From Paenibacillus sp. HW567 (GTDB taxonomy: Bacteria > Bacillota > Bacilli > Paenibacillales > Paenibacillaceae): 64,000 nucleotides of DNA. Location of the stretch: NCBI RefSeq assembly GCF_000374185.1, contig NZ_KB910518.1:5008530-5072529 (forward strand). Reading direction: 5' to 3'. A program made the translations under genes and the position numbers. The notes under the pieces were generated by a model that was not told the DNA's origin, did no database searches, and saw only the letters and a list, made by a program, of their open reading frames with translations. Positions 17,383 through 24,286 of this stretch are shown piece after piece (position 1 is the stretch's first letter; each line of letters opens with the position of its first letter).

Positions 17383-17613
17383 CTACAGCTTCTTAAGAAG
17401 CTGTAAGCTGGCAACAGAATTCCCTTGACCTCTTCCCGTCAGGAGAGATACCCGGGTGAATGAAAGAGCCGGACCCAAGCTCGGCAGCTCATCACGATAT
17501 GTGGAATACACCGGACGGATAGCATATAGCTGCTCTTGTCGCGGGGTTTGCTTGAAGGCTATAAATAACTCCTGCTCCAGTATTTCTTGGATCTCGATGC
17601 GCTCTGCGTTCAT
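17383..17613 (-). CDS. Leader ORF2 of the rtcB operon, 76 residues
   Basis: A small protein of unknown family beginning MNAERIEIQEILEQELFIAF and ending ASLQLLKKL. It is charged at the start, with no signal peptide. AAGGAGA lies 7 bases before the ATG, giving a strong start. It lies between leader terminators T2 and T3. Its stop codon is part of a 22-bp perfect palindrome (17384-17405). Either it is a real small effector of the repair operon or its translation controls read-through of T3. No similarity to the other leader ORFs is obvious beyond a shared run EQELF with leader ORF1. Confidence 0.6.
   Translation of the reverse strand: MNAERIEIQEILEQELFIAFKQTPRQEQLYAIRPVYSTYRDELPSLGPALSFTRVSLLTGRGQGNSVASLQLLKKL
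17384..17405. repeat. 22-bp perfect palindrome at the end of leader ORF2
   Basis: The core CAGCTTCTTAAGAAGCTG is fully self-complementary and extends to TA on each side. It spans the last codons and stop of leader ORF2. It could be a pause hairpin or a protein site. Without a loop or T-run it is not a standard terminator. Confidence 0.6.
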
Positions 17614-17646
17614 GGAATACTCTCCTTTCGAGGGAATTGGCTTTAC

Positions 17647-17685
17647 AAAAAAAAGGGCTGCGCCCGCCGCCTCCTTCCCCAGCCC
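17647..17685 (-). terminator. Leader terminator T2 of the rtcB operon
   Basis: GGGCTG (17680-17685 read on the minus strand) pairs with CAGCCC over a 19-base GC-rich loop, followed on the minus strand by eight T residues. It lies between leader ORF1 and ORF2, 34 bases upstream of the ORF2 start. Confidence 0.65.
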
Positions 17686-17696
17686 TGTAAAAGGCC

Positions 17697-17724
17697 AAAA
17701 GAAAAAGGCTGCGGATGCGCAGCC
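17697..17724 (-). terminator. Leader terminator T1 of the rtcB operon
   Basis: A 7-bp perfect stem GGCTGCG/CGCAGCC with a 4-base loop is followed on the minus strand by TTTTTCTTTT. It begins 20 bases after the stop of leader ORF1, close enough for a terminating ribosome to affect its folding. Confidence 0.8.
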
Positions 17725-17744
17725 CTGGTTCCCGGAATTATTGC

Positions 17745-17891
17745 TTACGGGTGCAGGTTCATCCTGCATGGGAGGCTGCGCAATACTATTGTCTCGTCAA
17801 TATAGGAATCAACTGCCGGCTCGTTATGAAATAGCTCTTGCTCACTTATGTCTTGCTTGCCTATTGAATCATAACCATTCACCGTCATCAT
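17745..17891 (-). CDS. Leader ORF1 of the rtcB operon, 48 residues
   Basis: A short reading frame starting MMTVNGYDSIGKQDISEQEL and ending PCRMNLHP. GGAGGTGTAGGAGC lies just upstream of the double ATG, a very strong ribosome site. It starts 45 bases downstream of a good promoter and is followed after 20 bases by terminator T1. The layout matches a transcription-attenuation leader peptide. It contains several Asp, Asn, Tyr and His codons, which are read by tRNAs often attacked by anticodon nucleases; that link is speculative. It could also be a real small protein. Confidence 0.6.
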   Translation of the reverse strand: MMTVNGYDSIGKQDISEQELFHNEPAVDSYIDETIVLRSLPCRMNLHP

Positions 17892-17935
17892 TGCTCCTAC
17901 ACCTCCATCGCCTTGCGGCCCGTAAATTTGCTGTC

Positions 17936-17968
17936 AGCTTAACATGATATTCCAGAAGCTGTCAACCT
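17936..17968 (-). promoter_or_regulatory. Promoter of the rtcB leader, shared element with the rlaP operon
   Basis: On the minus strand: -35 TTGACA (17960-17965), 18-base spacer, -10 TAAGCT (17936-17941). The 21 bases 17948-17968 read AGGTTGACAG, three variable bases, CTGGAATA, and 18 of them recur at the rlaP promoter. A 9-bp inverted repeat (ATTCCAGAA 17949-17957 and TTCTGGAAT 17971-17979) overlaps the -35 box and may be a regulator site. Confidence 0.75.
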
Positions 17969-17979
17969 TATTCTGGAAT

Positions 17980-18792
17980 TCACTCCGGGATTGCCCGTTT
18001 CGTCTTGGGCAGCGGTTCAGGCTTCTCTCCTCCGTCCAGCGGCTCGTTGTCCGAGAACAAATCAGGATCAGCGGTCAGCATCCGGCTTAGCATCTCAGTC
18101 GTTTCTACTGTTCCACAGAGCATGACAGCGGCATCACCGAAGCTGCCCCTGCGCAAAGCGCCGCCCTCTTCAAGCACCTTCTCAACCTTCCAGAAATGCT
18201 GTGACCAGGAGAGCCCGGAATGCCTGCGCGAAGGCACAAGCAGTTCCTCCCCTTCGGGCGTTAAGGTGTACAACTGTTCATGGTCATCCGTCATTCTGCC
18301 GGGGATGTCCAGCCATTCCTCAATCCCGTGAATGAATGTGTTCCGGCGCAAATCTACCCCGAGCAGCATAATATCCGCCCTGCGGTCCAGCAGCTTGCCA
18401 TATACCGATCCCCGGGCACAGGGCGTATCCCACCGCCCGCCGCCGGAAGTGAACTCAGCCGCATCATCCCCCAGCGCAGCCACGGAATGGGTTGGATGCC
18501 AGGAGCGGATTACACCCGGGCGCTTTCGGAACAATTCCGGCAGAATCCCGACACAGGAAGGCGACTCCAGCACCGAGAACCGCGGATTGTCTGCGTTGAT
18601 ATACGACCAGGTATGCGTAGGCAGAACAAGCAGCCCCTCCTTCATATACCCGGACAGAACGTCCAGCACCGTATCCGCGCCTCCCTGAACTTCTCCGATG
18701 CTTTTTAACGACGAATGGACGAGCAGCGTTCCCTGCGGATCAATCCCCAGAGCTAGGAGCTGCTCCATTAAGCTTGCCGGTGTATGTATCAT
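17980..18792 (-). CDS. AAC(3)-like aminoglycoside N-acetyltransferase (YokD family)
   Basis: A 270-residue protein of the AAC(3) family, which transfers acetyl from acetyl-CoA to the 3-amino group of aminoglycosides or to unknown substrates in chromosomal members. Family blocks: GTLLVHSSLKSIGEVQGGADTVLDVL near the start, LVLPTHTWSY, SWHPTHSVAALG, and GSVYGKLLDRRADIMLLGVD then FIHGIEEW. AAGGAGAG precedes the ATG at 18792. Its stop abuts the promoter of the rtcB leader. Whether it confers resistance cannot be told from sequence; Bacillus relatives such as YokD are not proven resistance enzymes. Confidence 0.88.
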   Translation of the reverse strand: MIHTPASLMEQLLALGIDPQGTLLVHSSLKSIGEVQGGADTVLDVLSGYMKEGLLVLPTHTWSYINADNPRFSVLESPSCVGILPELFRKRPGVIRSWHPTHSVAALGDDAAEFTSGGGRWDTPCARGSVYGKLLDRRADIMLLGVDLRRNTFIHGIEEWLDIPGRMTDDHEQLYTLTPEGEELLVPSRRHSGLSWSQHFWKVEKVLEEGGALRRGSFGDAAVMLCGTVETTEMLSRMLTADPDLFSDNEPLDGGEKPEPLPKTKRAIPE

Positions 18793-18919
18793 ATCGCTCT
18801 CCTTTGTGGAAAATGAAGTTCATACTTGCAAATTTCGAGGTTTACTATTAAAATGTAAGTAACTTAAAAATATTCATTAAAACAAACCATTTATAATACA
18901 CACTTTAGGAGGGACTACC

Positions 18920-19903
18920 ATGAGTTTAACATTAAAAGGACTTCACCACGTATCATCCCTTACGGCCAAAGCCCCGGAAAACTTCAAATTCTATACCCAG
19001 GTGCTCGGACTCCGGCTGATCAAAAAAACAGTGAACCAGGATGATGTCTCCGTCTATCATTTGTTCTACGGCGACGAGGTGGGCAACCCCGGAACTGAGG
19101 TTACTTTCTTCGAGATTCCGAACGCAGGGCGCAACCGTGACGGCAATAACAGCATTTCTGCGCTGTCGCTGCGGGTACCGGACGACAAGGCGCTGGACTA
19201 CTGGGCAAACCGATTTACGGAATTCCAGGTGGACCACGATGAAATTACAGATCGCGGCGGCCGTAAAACCTTAGCCTTCCGGGACCATGAGGGCCAACGG
19301 CTGATTCTTGTCTCGGATGAGCACAATCAAGGGGTTGCCGGCGGCAAGCCTTGGGATAAAAGCCCGGTTCCGGCGGAATACGGCATTGTCGGACTTGGAC
19401 CGGTTCATTTAACCGTTGAGACGGCAGAGCATACGGTACAGGTGCTTGTGGATCTGCTTGGCTTCCGCCGTAAAGGCAGCTATCCATCCCCGGTTGCCGG
19501 ACAGCCGGATGTCATCGTGTTCGAGACCGGCGAAGGCGGCTCCGGCACGGAGATTCACCTGGAGGAACGAAATGACCTCCCGCAGGAGCGGCTCGGACGC
19601 GGCGGTGTGCATCATGTGGCTTTCCGTGTCGATAACGAAGAAGAGCTGAAGCTGTGGATCGAGCAAATCCGCAGCGCCGGACGTCCCAACTCAGGTTTCG
19701 TTGACCGCTTCTACTTCCGTTCACTGTATTTCCGTGAACCGAACGGAATCCTGTTCGAGCTGGCGACGGACGGTCCCGGCTTTGCCACTGACGAGCATAC
19801 CGATCATCTCGGTGAATCCCTCGCCCTGCCGCCTTTCCTCGAAGAAAAACGCGAGCAGATCGAGGCTCATCTGAAGCCGCTGGATACACACCAGCAGGCT
19901 TGA
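18920..19903 (+). CDS. Ring-cleaving dioxygenase (MhqO-type, vicinal oxygen chelate fold)
   Basis: A 327-residue glyoxalase-fold dioxygenase like MhqO/MhqA of Bacillus, which act on hydroquinones or other electrophiles. The first module starts GLHHVSSLTAKAPENFKFYTQVLGL with a metal His. The second starts LGPVHLTVETAEHTVQVLVDLLGF. RLGRGGVHHVAFRVDNEEE and RFYFRSLYFREPNGILFELATDGPGF carry the other ligands (His, Glu). AGGAGGG precedes the ATG. A TATAAT box lies at 18892-18897 but no good -35 box, so an activator or a MarR-type repressor site may be involved. Confidence 0.9.
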   Translation: MSLTLKGLHHVSSLTAKAPENFKFYTQVLGLRLIKKTVNQDDVSVYHLFYGDEVGNPGTEVTFFEIPNAGRNRDGNNSISALSLRVPDDKALDYWANRFTEFQVDHDEITDRGGRKTLAFRDHEGQRLILVSDEHNQGVAGGKPWDKSPVPAEYGIVGLGPVHLTVETAEHTVQVLVDLLGFRRKGSYPSPVAGQPDVIVFETGEGGSGTEIHLEERNDLPQERLGRGGVHHVAFRVDNEEELKLWIEQIRSAGRPNSGFVDRFYFRSLYFREPNGILFELATDGPGFATDEHTDHLGESLALPPFLEEKREQIEAHLKPLDTHQQA

Positions 19904-19941
19904 GCTTAACGATCTCCGCCACTACTGGCAAGAGTAACTTC

Positions 19942-19980
19942 AAAAATCCCCTTCATGCTTGATGCTTGAAGGGGATTTTT
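19942..19980. terminator. Bidirectional terminator between dioxygenase and Sfp-type genes
   Basis: AAAAATCCCCTTCA pairs with TTGAAGGGGATTTTT around a 10-base loop. T-runs on both strands serve the two converging genes. Confidence 0.92.
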
Positions 19981-20038
19981 GAATGATAAGCAGAGACAGG
20001 TTCTCCGCCGGCATGACCATAACACACTACAATTTTAC

Positions 20039-20764
20039 CTATTTTCTGGATATAGCGGGTCCTGATCTTTCTCTGAACTCTCTGAGCAATTCGTGGCAAT
20101 CTATGTTCTGAATCTCCTTCGGATGATTGGGACTTTCCGAGCAAAGTGTGACTTTATAGTCAACGGAAATATGGAATGGCTTGAAGTAGCACTCCGCCTG
20201 AGCTGCCGGAGAACCCTCCTGCTCAACAAGCTCTATACACCCATCGGAAATTTGCAGGCAGAAAGAATTGAGTGGCATGGACAGCCCGCTCCCTTTGAAC
20301 TTGATATAACTCTCCTTGGCGGTCCACAATTGATAGAAATGATCCAAGCGCCTGTCTTCCGGCATGCGCAGAATCTCTTGATTCTCACAGGGGGCAAAGA
20401 AGCGGCTGGCAATTGACAGATCCATAGGCTTGATTTCTTCCACATCAATGCCCAGCGGCTTCTGGTCGATAGCGCACATTACGTAGTCTCCCGCATGGGA
20501 GAGATTGAATTGACAATCTGGCAAATCGGCAAGATAAGGCTTCCCGTAACGGTTGACGGCAAAGCGGAGAGAACGGTTGTCCAAGTGGTGCTCCCTGATC
20601 AGCAGTGTGCGAATCAGAGTTTCCCCGAGCACGCTGCGGATGCGGTCCTCTTTTCTCCGGTACCGAAGTGTCCTCAGTCTCCGTTCTTCCGACAAAAGAT
20701 CCAGCACTTCCTCATAATTCACAGTGGAGGCTTTGGGAATTTTGACGCTGAAAATCCGGACCAT
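20039..20764 (-). CDS. 4'-phosphopantetheinyl transferase, Sfp type
   Basis: A 241-residue enzyme that loads the phosphopantetheine arm of CoA onto carrier proteins of NRPS, PKS or fatty acid synthases. Motifs: FNLSHAGDYVMCAID, then PLGIDVEEIKPMD (Mg-binding Asp/Glu) and LWTAKESYIKFKGSGL. Two-domain length matches Sfp. AAGGAG precedes the ATG. No NRPS or PKS gene is in the window, so the enzyme serves clusters elsewhere. It is a single-gene unit facing the dioxygenase. Confidence 0.93.
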   Translation of the reverse strand: MVRIFSVKIPKASTVNYEEVLDLLSEERRLRTLRYRRKEDRIRSVLGETLIRTLLIREHHLDNRSLRFAVNRYGKPYLADLPDCQFNLSHAGDYVMCAIDQKPLGIDVEEIKPMDLSIASRFFAPCENQEILRMPEDRRLDHFYQLWTAKESYIKFKGSGLSMPLNSFCLQISDGCIELVEQEGSPAAQAECYFKPFHISVDYKVTLCSESPNHPKEIQNIDCHELLREFRERSGPAISRK

Positions 20765-20929
20765 GTTCTCAACTCCTTAAAGTCACCAAAATCTATAAAT
20801 CCATCTCACTCTAAAGACAAGCCCATTCTAAAACATATTTTTTAGAGTGTCTACTAATTTATTCCAACAAAAACCGACATTTCCACCCTGTTCAACTCTT
20901 TTTATTTTCCAAATAAGTTATTTCCAAGC

Positions 20930-21622
20930 TCAGCGCCCTAGTAAGGCAATTGCCGGAAGCTCTGACAGCGCCCGAATCTCATAGGTTGGCCGGGTGCCCG
21001 GATCGCCCTTTTTTCCCAGCGGATTGAACCAGCAGGTGTCGATGCCGTAGCCTATGCCCCCCTGGATATCGGAGGTCAGCGAATCGCCTACAATCAGCAC
21101 CTTGCTTTTATCGGAAATCCCCAGTTTGGCAAAAGCATAATCAAAAATTCCCGGCTCCGGCTTCTGACAGCCTGCCTCCTCGGAAATAATGATCTGCTCA
21201 AAAACACCGCTCAGCGGCGAACCCTGGATTCTGGACCGCTGCACATCCTTGATTCCATTGGTGATGATCGCCAGCCTGCAGCCTGACAGCTCTCCGCACA
21301 GCTCCACGGCCCCCTCAATCAGGAAGGTCCCTTCGCCCAAAAAACGCAAATAGGCTTCACTGAATGCTTCCGGGCTCAGTTCAAGCTTGTGTGCGGCAAA
21401 CAGCCGGTTGAACCGTTCAACCCGCAGATCAGCCGAGGAAATGCGCCCTTGCTCCAGATCCTTCCACAGCGCCCGGTTGATTTCCTGATAGCTGGCCGCA
21501 TACTCCTCCGCGCCGGTCGGCAGTCCAAAATGAGCAAACGCATTGTACAACGCTCTGCTCTCCGCCATTCCATAATCAAACAGTGTATCATCGGCATCGA
21601 ATAAAATGACTTCATACTTCAT
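20930..21622 (-). CDS. HAD hydrolase, YjjG/YfnB-type nucleotidase
   Basis: A 230-residue HAD phosphatase of the YjjG subgroup, enzymes that hydrolyse non-canonical pyrimidine nucleotides. Motif I is ILFDADDTLFDYG, motif II IITNG, motif III the Lys in GCQKPEPGIFDYAF, and motif IV VLIVGDSLTSDIQGG. The helical cap follows motif I, as in this subgroup. The ribosome site is modest (GGGGG about 10 bases upstream). It diverges from the TagO/WecA-like gene 94 bases away. Confidence 0.9.
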   Translation of the reverse strand: MKYEVILFDADDTLFDYGMAESRALYNAFAHFGLPTGAEEYAASYQEINRALWKDLEQGRISSADLRVERFNRLFAAHKLELSPEAFSEAYLRFLGEGTFLIEGAVELCGELSGCRLAIITNGIKDVQRSRIQGSPLSGVFEQIIISEEAGCQKPEPGIFDYAFAKLGISDKSKVLIVGDSLTSDIQGGIGYGIDTCWFNPLGKKGDPGTRPTYEIRALSELPAIALLGR

Positions 21623-21716
21623 TCTCCAAAATCCCCCTCAAGTTTCATGTCTCGTCGACAAGAGCTTACTTTCTGCGATATAATTCAGACAGGCTTATTA
21701 AAAATAATTTACGGCG

Positions 21717-22685
21717 GTGATTGTCATTTTTTACGTTCTAGCGTTTCTGGTCTCCTTCTCCATCGTCTACTTGCTGATTCCTCCGCTTGGCAGGCTCGCT
21801 TTCCGGCTCGATTTTGTGGACAAGCCAAGGCAGGATGTGGAACGCAAAATACACAGGGAGCCCATTCCGCTGACAGCCAGTTATGCTATATTCATCGGAT
21901 TTTTCATCACCTATCTGCTGTTTACCCATGAATTCTCGCTGGAGACCCTCGCCCTGTTCATTGGCGGCGTGCTCCTGCTGACCATAGGCACCATTGATGA
22001 CTGGTACAAAACCAAAGGCAAGGACTTCCCGGCGCTGCCGAAGTTTATCGTTCAGATTGCGGCGGCGATTCTGGTCTTTCTGTCGGGCAATGCCTTCACC
22101 GGCTTCATTAACCCTTTCTCCGGCGATTATATCTCGCTGCCGGTGATCCTGCAATTTGTGCTTACGATCCTTTGGATTTTCGGCGTAACGACAGTGATCA
22201 ATTTCTCTGACGGCATGGACGGCCTGGCCGGCGGGCTGACGGCGATTTCGGCAATTACGCTGTTCGTGGTTGCTTTGGCCAAGGGGCAATCGACCTCTGC
22301 TATTATGGCTATCACGCTGGTGGGTGTCACCATAGCCTATCTGCGCTACAACAAGGCTCCGGCTAAAATCTTCATGGGCGATGCCGGCGCCACCTTTCTG
22401 GGCTATATTCTCGCCGTGATCGCGCTGGATGGTGCTTTCAAGCAGGCGACGGTGCTGTCGCTGTTCATCCCGATTCTGGCGCTCGGCTTGCCGATCTTCG
22501 ACAATCTGTTCGTCATCACCAAACGTTTCCTTCAAGGCAAATCCATTTATCAGGCCGATGCCACCCAGGTGCATTACCGCCTGCTCAAGGCCGGCCTGAA
22601 CCAGAAGCAGGTCGTTGCTGTCCTGTATCTAATCAGCATCTGTCTGTCGCTGTCCTCGATTATTCTGCTGCTGATCGAGATCTGA
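21717..22685 (+). CDS. MraY/WecA/TagO family undecaprenyl-phosphate sugar-phosphate transferase
   Basis: A 322-residue polytopic membrane enzyme with about ten hydrophobic helices that moves GlcNAc-1-phosphate from UDP-GlcNAc to undecaprenyl phosphate, the first step of teichoic acid or other wall polymers. Signature blocks: FVDKPR.. then KIHREPIPL, IGTIDDWY (Mg site), TTVINFSDGMDGLAGG, APAKIFMGDAGATFLGY and ADATQVHYRLLKAGLNQKQ. GTG start with a weak ribosome site; the first residues match the family. It stands alone, so which polymer it serves is not shown. Confidence 0.92.
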   Translation: MIVIFYVLAFLVSFSIVYLLIPPLGRLAFRLDFVDKPRQDVERKIHREPIPLTASYAIFIGFFITYLLFTHEFSLETLALFIGGVLLLTIGTIDDWYKTKGKDFPALPKFIVQIAAAILVFLSGNAFTGFINPFSGDYISLPVILQFVLTILWIFGVTTVINFSDGMDGLAGGLTAISAITLFVVALAKGQSTSAIMAITLVGVTIAYLRYNKAPAKIFMGDAGATFLGYILAVIALDGAFKQATVLSLFIPILALGLPIFDNLFVITKRFLQGKSIYQADATQVHYRLLKAGLNQKQVVAVLYLISICLSLSSIILLLIEI

Positions 22686-22713
22686 CCGCGCGTTGTGGCA
22701 GCAGACAACCTTA

Positions 22714-22757
22714 GCAGCGCAAAAAACACCCTTGCTTCAAGGGTGTTTTTTGCTGCG
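22714..22757. terminator. Strong bidirectional terminator
   Basis: AAAAAACACCCTT and AAGGGTGTTTTTT form a 13-bp stem, extended by GCAGC/GCTGC outside. It directly follows the transferase gene. Confidence 0.93.
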
Positions 22758-23138
22758 CTCCGGCCTGCGGTGAGCCGCGTTGCCCAGAACATTCCGGCTG
22801 CACACTTGCGCTGGGAAACGTAGCTGCATTTCGTACAATTAAACAGTGCCGTTTGGAGGTCAATACAGCTTTAAATGCAGTCTGTACACTTAAATAGCTG
22901 TCATATCAGAAAAAGTAGTCATTTCGCGATTTTTAATGGTACCAAATACATTTATCGCTAGTAATACGGCATAACGCGACCTTTTTAACTGCAGCAAATA
23001 CATCTACCCGGCTGGAGCGTATGTCCGCAAAATCCACGGGGCAAATATAGTGAGCATAAGGACAGAGCGGCCATTCAGGTGCACTTTTATCCTTGATCCG
23101 CTCGATTCCGGCCAGTTAGACCGATTCAGCAACATTCG
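22758..23138. repeat. Intergenic stretch with degenerate repeats, no gene seen
   Basis: No open frame of note in 380 bases. It holds imperfect direct copies about 50 bases apart of a motif like TGCAnTnTGTACAnTTAAA (near 22823 and 22875) and two copies of CAAATACATnTA (near 22943 and 22996). Such decaying motifs resemble intergenic repeats I know from Paenibacillus chromosomes. They may be former promoters or binding arrays. Confidence 0.4.
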
Positions 23139-23657
23139 TCAGCGGCTTTCCTGCATGTATTCGTGGAGCTTGCGGTAAATGCCCACGATCTCCGGCATCG
23201 GCATGCGGACCAGGCCGCTGGATGAGGGAGCGACGAACTCGCGCACACCGTCTACAACGGGGAGCTGTTCGTCCTGAAAGCCCCAGTCCGCCTTGGGTCT
23301 GCGGCTGAATTCCGTGTAGACCCCCTTGCCTACAAAGCAGGCGATCTCCGGGCGGTAGCGGACCAGCTTGCCGCGGAGAAGCTCCCGCCCCCCGGCGTAT
23401 TCCTCCCGCGTTATATCCTCTGCCCCGCGCGTCGGGCGGGCCACGATATTCGTGAAGCCCAGCCCAAGCCGGAGCAGCTCCCCATCCTCCGAAGCATCGT
23501 AGAGGCGCGGCGTCAGACCGGAGCGCTCCAGAATGCGCCAGAAGTTATTGCGCGGATTCGCATAGTGATGCCCCAGCTCCCCGGAGCGGAGACTGGGGTT
23601 GAAGCCGATGAAGACAATCTGCAGGCCGTGGTCCAGATGATCCGGCACTTCATTCAT
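23139..23657 (-). CDS. mug: Mug-type G:U/T mismatch DNA glycosylase
   Basis: A 172-residue uracil-DNA glycosylase superfamily member acting on G:U and G:T mispairs. The active-site block is IVFIGFNPSLRSGELGHHYANPRNNFWRIL. The second block is the C-terminal VAPSSSGLVRMP, the NP(S/N)G...R loop with APSSSG here. AGGAGG precedes the ATG. It lies 30 bases after kptA on the same strand, so it may be read as the last gene of the RNA-repair operon. A functional link between them is not evident. Confidence 0.9.
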   Translation of the reverse strand: MNEVPDHLDHGLQIVFIGFNPSLRSGELGHHYANPRNNFWRILERSGLTPRLYDASEDGELLRLGLGFTNIVARPTRGAEDITREEYAGGRELLRGKLVRYRPEIACFVGKGVYTEFSRRPKADWGFQDEQLPVVDGVREFVAPSSSGLVRMPMPEIVGIYRKLHEYMQESR

Positions 23658-23687
23658 GGGAATTCCTCCTAATGGAACAGTTCTGAT

Positions 23688-24245
23688 CTACGGCTCCTCC
23701 CGACGTGCAATACAAGCAGGCGGAACCGGCTCCGCCAGCCACACTTCATTACCCGCATAATAGAAGGTTACACCGTGCTGCGCAGCTTTAACCGTATCGA
23801 CCGTCAGCAGCACCAGCTTGCCTCTGCGGCTCCCGGCCAAGCTGGCGAAATGAAGTCCTTCCGACAAATGCACATATTGCCGTCCCATTGGCTGAAGCCC
23901 CTCTTTCAGAATGGCCGGCAACGCATTTTGATGGGTTCCATGATACAGTACAAGCGGCGGTGTCCCCGGCTCATATTCAAGCTTGGCGTGACTGTGCCCA
24001 TACCGTGCTTTAATGCGTTCTCCCTGGATGGCGAAGCGCTGCTTCTCACAATTGGCAACAACCTGACGGATGTCCGCCTCAGTGATCCCCGACCATCTTG
24101 GAGTCTTGCGGATAACATCCAGCAGATCCTCCAGCAGACAAGAACCGTCCTCAGGGTCCAGGATCAAGCCGTACGCCTCCGGGGTATGCCGGAGCAGCTT
24201 GGTCATAAATTTGCTGAGTGAAACCTCAGCAGCTTGATTCAACAT
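23688..24245 (-). CDS. kptA: KptA/Tpt1-type RNA 2'-phosphotransferase
   Basis: A 185-residue NAD-dependent enzyme that removes an internal RNA 2'-phosphate and gives ADP-ribose 1'',2''-cyclic phosphate. The N-terminal wing has LSKFMTKLLRHTPEAYGLILDPEDG. The ADP-ribosyltransferase-like half has LVLYHGTHQNALPAILKEGL and YVHLSEGLHFASLAGSRRGKLVLLTVD. GAGGTG precedes the ATG. It starts 41 bases after pnkp, inside the repair operon. Bacterial KptA usually has no known substrate, so placement beside Pnkp, Hen1 and RlaP is a useful hint. Confidence 0.92.
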   Translation of the reverse strand: MLNQAAEVSLSKFMTKLLRHTPEAYGLILDPEDGSCLLEDLLDVIRKTPRWSGITEADIRQVVANCEKQRFAIQGERIKARYGHSHAKLEYEPGTPPLVLYHGTHQNALPAILKEGLQPMGRQYVHLSEGLHFASLAGSRRGKLVLLTVDTVKAAQHGVTFYYAGNEVWLAEPVPPACIARREEP

Positions 24246-24286
24246 TTATTGCACCTCAATTACATTCTCTTTTATATATTTTGATA

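Noticed and set aside
17936..17979. Sigma-54 promoter before the rtcB leader, as in proteobacterial rtcBA
   Set aside because: GG and GC pairs exist but are 13 bases apart, not 10, and a good TTGACA with TAnGCT at 18 bases explains the site better. No RtcR-like activator is present.
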